NCBI GenBank assembly: GCA_046728975.1 | Contig: JBKPFU010000084.1 | Location: 1-7,397 of the forward strand | Origin: JBKPFU01 sp046728975 | GTDB lineage: Bacteria > Actinomycetota > Thermoleophilia > Gaiellales > Gaiellaceae | Length of the DNA stretch: 7,397 bases | Direction: 5' to 3' | Shown: piece by piece, positions 1 through 5,047 of the stretch | Layout: the number at the start of each line of letters is the position of its first letter | Numbering within the stretch: the stretch's first letter is position 1 | Program-made: the position numbers and the translations under genes | The notes under the pieces: generated by a model | Seen by the model: the letters and a program-made list of their open reading frames with translations, nothing else | Databases searched by the model: none | Told to the model about the DNA's origin: nothing

Positions 1-452
1 AGCAGGTGCGGCGTGATCTTCAGAACCTCGCCGCCCTCCTCGTCGAGCGTATAGGTCACCAGCCCGACCTGGATGAAGACGAGCTTGCCCTCAGGCGTCC
101 GCAGCTTCCAGATGATGCCGACCGTCTTCCCGACGCCCTTCTCGAACTCGAGCGTCTGGATCGTCCGGTCGACCTCCGTCAGCGTGTAGCCGGTGTCCAA
201 GTTCGTGTGCGCGACGTACGCGGTGGCGTGCGAGATCACCTTGCTCGGATCGTCGAGGTCTCCGAACACGATGTCGTTGAGCACGACCGTGAACGAGATC
301 CGGTAATCGAAGTCGCAGCGGTCTCCGGCCGGACTTACAAACGAGTCCGAGAACGTCTCTTTGAAGTGCGCAGGGCCGCCCGCTTTGGCTGCACCGACGA
401 CAGCCACGGCGATCAGCGCCGCTGCGACCGCAACCAGCAGCCGCTTCATCAT
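1..452 (-). CDS. Secreted protein of unknown function (3' end outside window)
   Basis: The reverse strand reads open from an ATG at 452 to the left edge, giving 150 residues without a stop. The N-terminus is a clear signal peptide: MMKRLL, then an Ala/Val-rich hydrophobic core to about residue 21, ending in AKA around residue 24 as a likely signal peptidase I site. The mature part looks like a small beta-rich exported domain with alternating hydrophobic and charged residues, including GKTVGIIWKLRTPEGKLVF and a later VTYTLDEEGG. One cysteine is visible, near residue 45. Two ATG codons lie in tandem (452 and 449). An AGGAGG sits 2 nt before the first and 5 nt before the second, so the second may be the true start. 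I recognise no family and assign no function. The opposite-strand frame over this region is rejected because only the minus frame gives a signal peptide with a ribosome binding site. Confidence 0.85.
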   Translation of the reverse strand, partial: MMKRLLVAVAAALIAVAVVGAAKAGGPAHFKETFSDSFVSPAGDRCDFDYRISFTVVLNDIVFGDLDDPSKVISHATAYVAHTNLDTGYTLTEVDRTIQTLEFEKGVGKTVGIIWKLRTPEGKLVFIQVGLVTYTLDEEGGEVLKITPHL

Positions 453-565
453 GCCCTCCTCCCTGTTGCCGCAGTAGGAGCCTCCATCTTCTCGCAACGA
501 GAGTAGGCACACAAGGTTCCGAGCGACGGCGCTCCGACAGGCGCCGCGGTCCCGTCGTCGCCTTT

Positions 566-578
566 ACACATCTTGTGT
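566..578. promoter_or_regulatory. Perfect inverted repeat in divergent intergenic region, possible operator
   Basis: ACACA-TCT-TGTGT is a perfect 5-bp inverted repeat with a 3-bp spacer. It lies in the 204-bp gap between two divergently transcribed genes for exported proteins, about 80 bp before the plus-strand start and 114 bp before the minus-strand start. A half-site arrangement of this size is typical of dimeric repressor sites, but no second copy was noticed in the window and I could not place convincing -10/-35 boxes around it. The rest of the gap (453-656) holds the two ribosome binding sites and nothing else I can name. Confidence 0.3.
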
Positions 579-656
579 CGCGCGCGCGAGCGACGGGTGG
601 AGCCGCTGCTTCTAGCCTCGAGCTATGGAAGGAACTACAAACGAAGGGAGGCTGAC

Positions 657-926
657 ATGAGACGCCGAATCACCATCCTGGTCGTTTCGGTCGCGGCCTC
701 GGCGGCGCTGTTCGCATCCACAGCGATGGCGCGCGCGCCGGAACCGCGTCCGGGTGCCGTCTCCGTCCGAGTCTTGCGCGCGCCCGTCCTGCCGAACCGG
801 CGGATCAACGCGTTGGCCGCAGCTCGGCACAACGTCCTCATCGCCATGCGCGAAGCGCGCGGCCTGACGACGAACCCGGGTCGGCGCGGGAACGACACGG
901 CTCCGCACACCGAGCCGACTGGGTAA
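657..926 (+). CDS. Small exported basic protein, unknown function
   Basis: Encodes 89 residues. The ATG at 657 is preceded by AAGGGAGG with a 5-nt gap, which decides the start over an in-frame ATG at 573 that has no such site. The N-terminus is a textbook Sec signal peptide: MRRR, then a hydrophobic core ITILVVSVAASAALFAS, then AMA at residues 23-25 for cleavage. The mature chain of about 64 residues is rich in Arg, Ala and Pro, lacks cysteine, and has no motif I recognise. A central helix-like piece (INALAAARHNVLIAMREARG) is followed by a polar, probably disordered tail. It is followed after 45 bp by the DUF1697 gene on the same strand, so co-transcription is possible but not shown. Function unknown. 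Confidence 0.75.
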   Translation: MRRRITILVVSVAASAALFASTAMARAPEPRPGAVSVRVLRAPVLPNRRINALAAARHNVLIAMREARGLTTNPGRRGNDTAPHTEPTG

Positions 927-971
927 CTGCGCGCCCGCGAGTAGTTCGGCTCCGCGCGCTAGGCTCCGGCC

Positions 972-1508
972 GTGGCGCCGCAGATCGTCCTCTTGCGCGG
1001 CGTAAACCTCGGCGCTCGCAACCGGATCGCGATGCCCGAGCTGCGGGACGCGCTGGCCGAAGGCGGCTTCGACGACGTCCGCACGCTACTCCAGAGCGGG
1101 AACGTGGTCCTGTCGACCAAGGCGAAGCCCGAGCAGACAGCCCGCAAGTGCAAGCGGCTAATCGCGGACCGCTTCGGGCTCGACATCGAGCTCGTCGTGC
1201 GGACGCGTGCGGAGCTCGCTGGAGTCGTGAAGCGCAACCCGCTCGAGAAAGTTGCCGTGGATCCGAAGCGCTACCAGGTGAGCTTCCTTGCCAAGAAGCT
1301 TGCCGCCGGCGCTGTGCGCAAGGTCGAGGCGACGGCGGTCCAGCCCGAGCAGGTCGTCGTGATCGGGCGTGAGGTCTACGCGTGGCACCCAAGAACGATC
1401 GCGCGCTCGAAGCTGTGGGCGCTGCTCGCGGGCCGCGACCTCGGCGTCACTGCCACGGCTCGCAACTGGGCGACGGTGACGAAGCTGCTCGCACTGGCGA
1501 ACGAGTGA
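972..1508 (+). CDS. DUF1697 family protein
   Basis: Encodes 178 residues, the usual size of this family, with a GTG start. Family features seen: the N-terminal strand and loop QIVLLRGVNLGARNRIAMPELR (in two parts QIVLLRGVNLG and NRIAMPEL), the hallmark LLQSGNVVLST at about residues 39-49, and the C-terminal TARNWATVTKLLALA. These match the common DUF1697 pattern of LLRGINVGG, LQSGNVVF and T-RNW-TV-KL. DUF1697 is a widespread bacterial domain without an established biochemical role that I know of, so no function is assigned. There is no strong Shine-Dalgarno sequence before the GTG. The next in-frame ATG (at 1032) would delete the conserved LLRG strand, so GTG is preferred. The gene converges with the minus-strand cluster, leaving 33 bp between stops and no obvious terminator hairpin. 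Confidence 0.9.
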   Translation: MAPQIVLLRGVNLGARNRIAMPELRDALAEGGFDDVRTLLQSGNVVLSTKAKPEQTARKCKRLIADRFGLDIELVVRTRAELAGVVKRNPLEKVAVDPKRYQVSFLAKKLAAGAVRKVEATAVQPEQVVVIGREVYAWHPRTIARSKLWALLAGRDLGVTATARNWATVTKLLALANE

Positions 1509-1541
1509 CCGCTACGGGAAGAACGCCAGGTTCGCGCGAGA

Positions 1542-1760
1542 CTACTTGTCGGTGGCGGTGGCGGTCGACGCGTACGACTGTTCCCAGCCCACGTTGACCA
1601 GCATCGCGCCGACTTCTCGCACGGCGAGCGCAATCTCGAGCCCGACCTCGCGGATCGCTTCCGGCTCCCGTGCCGTGGAGCGGCTCTCGCGCAACTCGCG
1701 GAGGAGCTGCTCCAGGCGGTCGATCTCCGCGTAGTTCCTGTTCTCGGGGTTGTTATTCAC
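1542..1760 (-). CDS. Small helical protein, last gene of the cold-shock cluster
   Basis: Encodes 72 residues from a GTG start. The start overlaps the stop of the preceding 59-residue gene in a GTGA arrangement (GTG 1760-1758, TGA 1759-1757), a signature of translational coupling. The N-terminus is Asn-rich (MNNNPENRNY). Residues 11-60 look almost wholly alpha-helical and amphipathic, with leucine/isoleucine spacing in IDRLEQLLRELRESR and a second hydrophobic helix around GLEIALAVREVGAMLVNVGW. A short Ser/Thr/Ala tail ends the protein. There is no signal peptide or true membrane segment, so a cytoplasmic oligomerising or partner-binding role is plausible. I recognise no family. Support for its being real is the coupled start and the helical pattern; the opposite-strand frames here are low-complexity Arg/Ser strings. 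Confidence 0.7.
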   Translation of the reverse strand: MNNNPENRNYAEIDRLEQLLRELRESRSTAREPEAIREVGLEIALAVREVGAMLVNVGWEQSYASTATATDK

Positions 1761-1936
1761 GCTCTTTCGGGCTCTTCGGGCTCTTCGGGCTCGACCGGCG
1801 CTTCGCCGGCCGCCTCCGCGGCACGCGCCGCTGCGGCTGCCTGCTTTTTCTGCTGCTTCAGCATTCGCTTTTCCCTGACCGCGGCTTCGCGGTTTCGCTT
1901 CGCAATCGTCTGCTGTCGTTTTCGTGATGAGCTCAT
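1757..1936 (-). CDS. 59-residue charge-polarised protein in the cold-shock cluster
   Basis: A short minus-strand gene from ATG 1936 to TGA 1757, with AAAGGAGA upstream (AGGAGA ends 5 nt before the ATG). It starts 14 bp after the stop of the divergent cold-shock-domain gene. The protein has three zones: a strongly basic N-terminal half beginning MSSSRKRQQTIAKRNRE, with Lys/Arg/Gln through KQQKKQ (about residue 31); an alanine-rich linker (residues 33-43); and an acidic, proline-repeat tail reading EPEEPEEPE (residues 49-57). This layout suggests a helical, possibly nucleic-acid-binding basic segment tethered to a disordered acidic tail. There are no cysteines or hydrophobic core, so an independently folded globular domain is unlikely. 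Small basic proteins of this look seem to recur near cold-shock genes in related actinobacteria, but that is from memory. Function unknown. Confidence 0.75.
   Translation of the reverse strand: MSSSRKRQQTIAKRNREAAVREKRMLKQQKKQAAAAARAAEAAGEAPVEPEEPEEPERA
1761..1792. repeat. 9-bp tandem repeat coding for the EPE tail
   Basis: Two perfect copies of GGGCTCTTC (1769-1777 and 1778-1786) are followed by a partial copy (1787-1792) and preceded by a degenerate one. Being in frame, they encode the repeated Glu-Pro-Glu of the 59-residue protein's acidic tail. Slippage here would lengthen or shorten the tail by three residues without a frameshift. Confidence 0.8.
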
Positions 1937-1950
1937 CTGCTCTCCTTTCG

Positions 1951-2205
1951 TTAGCGGGTCCGCAAGGACGACCTCCGCAGGCGCGCGCGCCGAGGCGCCT
2001 TCTCTTCGACGAGCACGACGTCTTCGGCTTGCCGCTTGCCGCCCGTCACACGGATGTCGAACGTGACGGCGGCTTGCGCACAGCGTCCTTGCGGTCGCTT
2101 TCCGTCGACAAAGCTCGGCCCGCGGACTGACAGGCGCTCGTCCTCGTCGGTGACGATGAAGCCGACGTCCCTTCTCGTGTTGAACCAGAGCATCCTGCCG
2201 CGCAT
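1951..2205 (-). CDS. Divergent cold-shock-domain protein
   Basis: Encodes 84 residues. The first 68 fit a cold-shock OB fold: MRGRMLWFNTRRDVGFIVTD aligns with the canonical MxxGxVKWFNxxKGYGFI start, keeping W7 and F8 and the GFI of RNP1. The RNP1-equivalent is RDVGFI (residues 12-17), so the second-position aromatic is Val. The RNP2-equivalent is LSVRG (25-29), losing the Phe and His that normally stack on bases. After the fold (DVVLVEE, 62-68) comes a basic tail, KAPRRARLRR and on to the end, which could restore nucleic-acid affinity by charge. The ATG at 2205 has AAGGA 9 nt upstream. Stop TAA lies 14 bp before the 59-residue gene, so the two are very likely one operon. It follows the canonical csp gene after a strong hairpin. 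Whether it binds RNA or DNA is an inference from the fold only. Confidence 0.85.
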   Translation of the reverse strand: MRGRMLWFNTRRDVGFIVTDEDERLSVRGPSFVDGKRPQGRCAQAAVTFDIRVTGGKRQAEDVVLVEEKAPRRARLRRSSLRTR

Positions 2206-2237
2206 CGCGTCGCGTCCTTTCCCGTCGAGATGAGAGA

Positions 2238-2263
2238 GGCGCGCGCCGGTGCCGGCGCGCGCC
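2238..2263 (-). terminator. GC-rich hairpin between csp and the divergent cold-shock gene
   Basis: A perfect 12-bp inverted repeat (GGCGCGCGCCGG / CCGGCGCGCGCC) separated by 2 bp starts 10 bp after the csp stop codon. Short GAGA and TCTC flanks on either side could add pairs around a 2-nt bulge. The stem is extremely stable but is followed on the minus strand by CTCTCTCATCTC, not a U-run. It could end csp transcripts, act as a partial terminator lowering expression of the downstream genes, or protect the csp mRNA 3' end. The element is symmetric, so strand is assigned from context. Confidence 0.6.
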
Positions 2264-2272
2264 GATCTCCCC

Positions 2273-2482
2273 TTACGCGTTCAGCTGAACGACGTTCGTC
2301 GCCTGAGGGCCCTTCTCGCCCTCGGCGGGCTCGAACTCGACCTTCGCGCCCTCGGTGAGTGACTTGTAGCCATCACCCGAGATCGCGCTGAAGTGCACGA
2401 ACAGATCCTTGTCCGAGTCATCGGGAGAGATGAACCCGTACCCCTTCGACTCGTTGAACCACTTGACTGTTCCGGTCGCCAT
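2273..2482 (-). CDS. CspA-family cold shock protein
   Basis: Encodes 69 residues, the standard size for a single-domain cold shock protein, an RNA/ssDNA-binding OB fold that melts RNA secondary structure and can act as antiterminator in the cytoplasm. All hallmarks are intact: MATGTVKWFN start with W8 and F9, RNP1 KGYGFI (residues 13-18), RNP2 LFVHF (27-31), the following SAI, the GPQATNVV strand and a short C-terminus. The start is fixed by AGAGGAGGT, 8 nt upstream, across a stretch of seven Ts. This Shine-Dalgarno sequence is inside a leader hairpin listed separately, so translation may be structure-controlled. The gene diverges from the decayed reductase-like gene, with 154 bp between them that should hold the csp promoter; I could not identify -35/-10 boxes with confidence. 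Which csp paralogue it is cannot be told from sequence alone. Confidence 0.97.
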   Translation of the reverse strand: MATGTVKWFNESKGYGFISPDDSDKDLFVHFSAISGDGYKSLTEGAKVEFEPAEGEKGPQATNVVQLNA

Positions 2483-2491
2483 AAAAAAACA

Positions 2492-2526
2492 CCTCCTCTA
2501 CCTTTTCGTGAACGGTAGATCGGAGG
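2492..2526 (-). promoter_or_regulatory. csp leader hairpin sequestering the Shine-Dalgarno sequence
   Basis: Read along the csp mRNA the order is CCTCC, a 2-nt GA bulge, TCTACC, an 11-nt A-rich loop, GGTAGA, then GGAGG, which is the ribosome binding site. CCTCC pairs with GGAGG and TCTACC pairs with GGTAGA, giving 11 Watson-Crick pairs. The start codon is 9 nt beyond the stem. The fold would block ribosome loading unless opened by temperature, by a cold shock protein or by an alternative leader fold. It is known that csp leaders in other bacteria (for example E. coli cspA) are structured regulators; the specific role here is inference. Confidence 0.6.
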
Positions 2527-2636
2527 CCTTCGCGCCGACCAGTACTCGCTCGTTGGTTCGTCCAGGGTAGCAGCGAATCGGCTTGGGCACGTGGAAGCCA
2601 TAGGCTGCTTTCGATCGGCGTAAGAGGAGGATCAGG

Positions 2637-2956
2637 ATGCGGAAGCTCGTCGAATCGTTCTTCATGAGCCTGGACGGGGTGATCAGCAACCCGCAGGAGT
2701 GGAGCCCGCCGTACTGGGACGAGGAGCACACCGGGTATGCGCGAGATCTGTCGTTCGGTGCCGAACGCGACGGTGCTGGAGGGAGATGCCGTCGAGGCGG
2801 TGCGGGCGCTGAAGGAGGAGGGGGACGGCGGGAATCTCTTAGGTGGTGGGGCAGGCCGACCGGCTGTTCGAGGGCGCGCGGGCGACGTTGGGGCTGGCGG
2901 ATACGACGCGGTTCCGCTCAGGGATCGTGGTTCTGAGGTACGCGCCAAAATCGTGA
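2637..2956 (+). pseudogene. Decayed RibD-C/dihydrofolate reductase family gene
   Basis: Starts well: AGAGGAGG then ATG at 2637, with MRKLVESFFMSLDGVISNPQ and WSPPYWDEEHTGYARDL, the N-terminus of the actinobacterial dihydrofolate reductase-like (RibD C-terminal domain) family, followed by FGA. After about 2760 the homology moves to another frame, reading NATVLEGDAVEAVRALKEE and GGNLL, and after about 2842 to the third frame, reading VVGQADRLFEGARATLGLAD and then TTRFRSGIVVLRYAPKS to a TGA at 2954-2956. The family is normally about 180-190 residues. Here only some 107 codons remain, so the middle (including the usual GR-TYE region) and probably a second segment before VVG have been deleted, with two frame changes. 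No single frame can make a working enzyme. Decay looks fairly recent because the remaining pieces are well conserved. An assembly or sequencing error is possible but would have to explain both losses. Confidence 0.82.
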
Positions 2957-4257
2957 AGCGGGATATCCAGTACGTACGCAGCGGTGGGGTTGCGATCGCC
3001 CACCAGGTGGTCGGAGAGGGCGAGATCGACCTCGTCTATGTGCCCGATTACGTGTCGAACCTCGTCTACGACTGGGAGTACGCGCCGTGGCGCAACTTCT
3101 ACGAGCGCCTCGCGCAGTCGTTCCGGCTGATCCTCTTCGACAAGCGCGGGACCGGTCTCTCGGACCACGGCGGCCAGTTCGCGAGCCTCGAGACGCGGAT
3201 GGAGGATCTGCATGCTGTTCTCGATGCCGTCGGCTCGGCGAGCCCTGTTGTCTTTGCCGCGCATGAGGGCTGCGGAATGGCCACCCTCTTCGCCGCCAGC
3301 TACCCGGAGCGCGCGCGGGCGCTGGTTCTCTTCCATGCGGAGGCGGAGGGATGGCAGTGGGACGAGGAGACCGCGCGCCGTGAGCTGCTTAAGCTACGCG
3401 AGGGCTGGGGTACGCAGGAATTCGCTGACCACCTGCTCGAATGGGGCTGCCCGAGCCTCGCCGCGAATGAGGATGATCGGCGCTGGTTTGCGAACTCCTT
3501 GCGTGTCGGCGCCAGTCCGGCCGTCGCCTATGCACTCAACCGCGCATTCGTCGAGACCGATCTCCGAGACGTCCTGCCGGCAGTGCGCGTCCCTACGCTC
3601 GTCCTCTATCGCGAACCGCAGGAGAGTAGTTCGCTCGAAGTAGCGTCGCGGATCCCGGGCGCACAAGCGATGCGCGTCTCCGGTGACGACTACTTCGGGA
3701 TCTTCCTTTCGCTCGACGTCGTCGACGAGATCGAACGCTTTGTCGCCGGTGAAGAGGCGCCCCCGGCCGTCGACAGCGTCTTAGCCACGGTCATGTTCAC
3801 CGACATCGTCGGCTCGACGGAGCGGGCGGCGACGCTCGGCGACCGAGGCTGGCGTGACCTCCTCGCTCGGCACCATGCGCTCGTCCGCCGAGAGCTCGGC
3901 CGCTACCGAGGGAAGGAGCAGGACGCGGCAGGCGACGGCTTCTTCGCGACGTTCGACGGGCCGGCACGCGCGATCCGCGCCGCGCAGGCCATTGTCAGCG
4001 CCTTAAGTGGTCTCGATCTCGAGACACGGATCGGGATCCACGTCGGCGAATGCGAGCTCCACGACGAGAAGGTCGCTGGCATCGCCGTCAACATCGGCGC
4101 CCGCGTGGCGGCGGAGGCCGGCGCGAACGAGATCCTCGTTTCGCAAACGGTCCGCGACCTCGTCGCCGGCTCCGGCATCGCGTTCGACGACCGCGGCTCG
4201 CACGAGCTGAAGGGGATTCCGGGGACGTGGCAGCTGTTCGCGGCGAGCGGCGCCTAG
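2953..4257 (+). CDS. Alpha/beta-hydrolase-like domain fused to class III adenylate/guanylate cyclase
   Basis: With the GTG at 2953 the protein has 434 residues and begins MKRDIQYVRSGGVAIAHQVV, the usual N-terminus of this fusion family. In-frame sequence upstream is pseudogene and should not be included. Residues 1-265 form an alpha/beta-hydrolase-like domain (FDKRGTGLSD at 62-71). The nucleophile elbow reads AAHEG (102-106, His replacing Ser), the acid region reads YREPQES, and the usual catalytic His is Y247, so it is probably a non-catalytic sensor. Residues 276-434 are a class III cyclase homology domain. Metal-binding D284 (FTDIVGST) and D328 (AAGDGF) and transition-state N380 and R384 (VNIGAR) are present. 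The purine-selecting Lys and Asp are replaced by D324 and K373. Product (cAMP, cGMP or none) is therefore uncertain. It is a soluble cytoplasmic protein without membrane segments. The start overlaps the pseudogene stop (GTGA); no strong ribosome binding site is near, suggesting ancestral translational coupling. Confidence 0.9.
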   Translation: MKRDIQYVRSGGVAIAHQVVGEGEIDLVYVPDYVSNLVYDWEYAPWRNFYERLAQSFRLILFDKRGTGLSDHGGQFASLETRMEDLHAVLDAVGSASPVVFAAHEGCGMATLFAASYPERARALVLFHAEAEGWQWDEETARRELLKLREGWGTQEFADHLLEWGCPSLAANEDDRRWFANSLRVGASPAVAYALNRAFVETDLRDVLPAVRVPTLVLYREPQESSSLEVASRIPGAQAMRVSGDDYFGIFLSLDVVDEIERFVAGEEAPPAVDSVLATVMFTDIVGSTERAATLGDRGWRDLLARHHALVRRELGRYRGKEQDAAGDGFFATFDGPARAIRAAQAIVSALSGLDLETRIGIHVGECELHDEKVAGIAVNIGARVAAEAGANEILVSQTVRDLVAGSGIAFDDRGSHELKGIPGTWQLFAASGA

Positions 4258-4265
4258 GGCGGATC

Positions 4266-5030
4266 ATGGCCTTCCGCGAGGCGTTCCCGATCTTCCACAC
4301 GAGCGATCTGCCGCGGGCAGTCGCGTTCTACTCCGAACGGCTCGGGTTCAAAGAGCGATATCGCTTCCCGAGCGAGGGCGACGCAGGTTTCGTCGTCGTC
4401 AGTCTCGGCGCGTTATCCCTCGGCCTGACGGCGGTCGAGGAAATAGAGCCCGCAGGCCGTGTCGCGCTCTGGCTCTACTGCGATGACGTGGACGCCGAGA
4501 TCGAAGCCCTGAGGGACGCGGGTACCGACATCGTCCGCGAGCCGGAGGACATGGAGTGGGGCGAGCGGATGGCGGCCGTCCGCGATCCGGACGGGAACGA
4601 GATCTACATCGGGCAGCGCCTGGACGCCGAGGCTGCCGGCGTGGGCTTTCATGTCGTCCGTCCGGATGAGCTCGAGTGGACGACGCGTCCGCACGAGCCG
4701 GGCGAGCCGGCGCGCCACGTCGCCGAGCTGAGCGATGTCGCCGGCTTCTCCCATACGCGCGCGAACGTCTGGCGCTACGAGCCCGGCGCGAAGGGACGGC
4801 GGCACAGGCACAAGCAGCAGGAGGAGACGTTCGTCGTGTTGTCCGGGACGCTGTCGATGTACGTCGGCGACCCGCCGGAGCGGGTCGACGTGCCTGAGGG
4901 CGCGCTCATCCACGTCGCGCCGGAAACGCCGCTACAGACGGTGAATCACGGCGACGAGGAGCTACTCGTCTACGCGTACGGGACGCCGCCGGAGAGCGAG
5001 CACGCCGAGATCCTCGGCTCCGCCGTGTAG
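4266..5030 (+). CDS. VOC (glyoxalase/bleomycin-resistance-like) and cupin fusion protein
   Basis: Encodes 254 residues, starting 8 bp after the cyclase stop, so very likely in one transcript with it. Residues 1-118 are a VOC domain: FPIFHTSDLPRAVAFYSERL at the start and RDPDGNEIYIG near residues 106-116, as in glyoxalase and bleomycin-resistance-like proteins, with H11 and E112 as candidate metal ligands. After a linker, residues about 150-245 form a cupin barrel. Motif 1 is complete (G174, H180, H182, E187, G194, in the G-x5-HxH-x4-E-x6-G spacing). Motif 2 (VAPETPLQTVNHG) has Leu223, or Gln224, where the fourth ligand His is expected. Metal binding by the cupin is thus doubtful or altered. 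Substrate unknown; a small-molecule-binding or modifying role is all that can be said. A much longer upstream start is rejected because it would overlap the cyclase domain in another frame. Confidence 0.88.
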   Translation: MAFREAFPIFHTSDLPRAVAFYSERLGFKERYRFPSEGDAGFVVVSLGALSLGLTAVEEIEPAGRVALWLYCDDVDAEIEALRDAGTDIVREPEDMEWGERMAAVRDPDGNEIYIGQRLDAEAAGVGFHVVRPDELEWTTRPHEPGEPARHVAELSDVAGFSHTRANVWRYEPGAKGRRHRHKQQEETFVVLSGTLSMYVGDPPERVDVPEGALIHVAPETPLQTVNHGDEELLVYAYGTPPESEHAEILGSAV

Positions 5031-5044
5031 CCGCGGATCGGCGG

Positions 5045-5047
<3 letters not shown>
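5028..5047. terminator. Hairpin shared by two convergent genes, containing both stop codons
   Basis: TAGCCGC (5028-5034), loop GGATCG, GCGGCTA (5041-5047) is a perfect 7-bp inverted repeat. The first TAG is the stop of the VOC-cupin gene, and the reverse complement of the last CTA is the TAG stop of nrdJ. The two convergent genes leave only 14 bp between stops. There is no T-run on either side, so intrinsic termination would be weak; it may serve both directions as a modest terminator or pausing site. Confidence 0.45.

Noticed and set aside
6..506. Plus-strand open frame over the left-edge gene
   Set aside because: Its product is Arg/Asp/Leu low-complexity and it covers the signal peptide and ribosome binding site of a clearly coding minus-strand gene.
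578..600. CG-alternating run near the divergent gap as a Z-DNA or structured element
   Set aside because: Short alternating CG runs are common in DNA of this composition and nothing links this one to a function.
573..656. Longer start for the 89-residue exported protein
   Set aside because: It would bury the signal peptide; the ATG at 657 has a well-placed AAGGGAGG.
1795..1809. CCGGCG-CTT-CGCCGG inverted repeat as a terminator
   Set aside because: It lies inside the 59-residue coding gene and is explained by Ala/Gly/Pro codons in GC-rich DNA; there is no T-run.
2527..2636. Promoter boxes for csp and for the decayed reductase gene
   Set aside because: Several weak -10-like hexamers exist (for example TATGGC and TACCCT on the minus strand), but none has a convincing -35 partner at 16-18 bp.
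4050..4265. Extended start for the VOC-cupin gene inside the cyclase gene
   Set aside because: The extra 72 residues are Arg-rich out-of-frame cyclase sequence; the ATG at 4266 begins exactly at the VOC domain.
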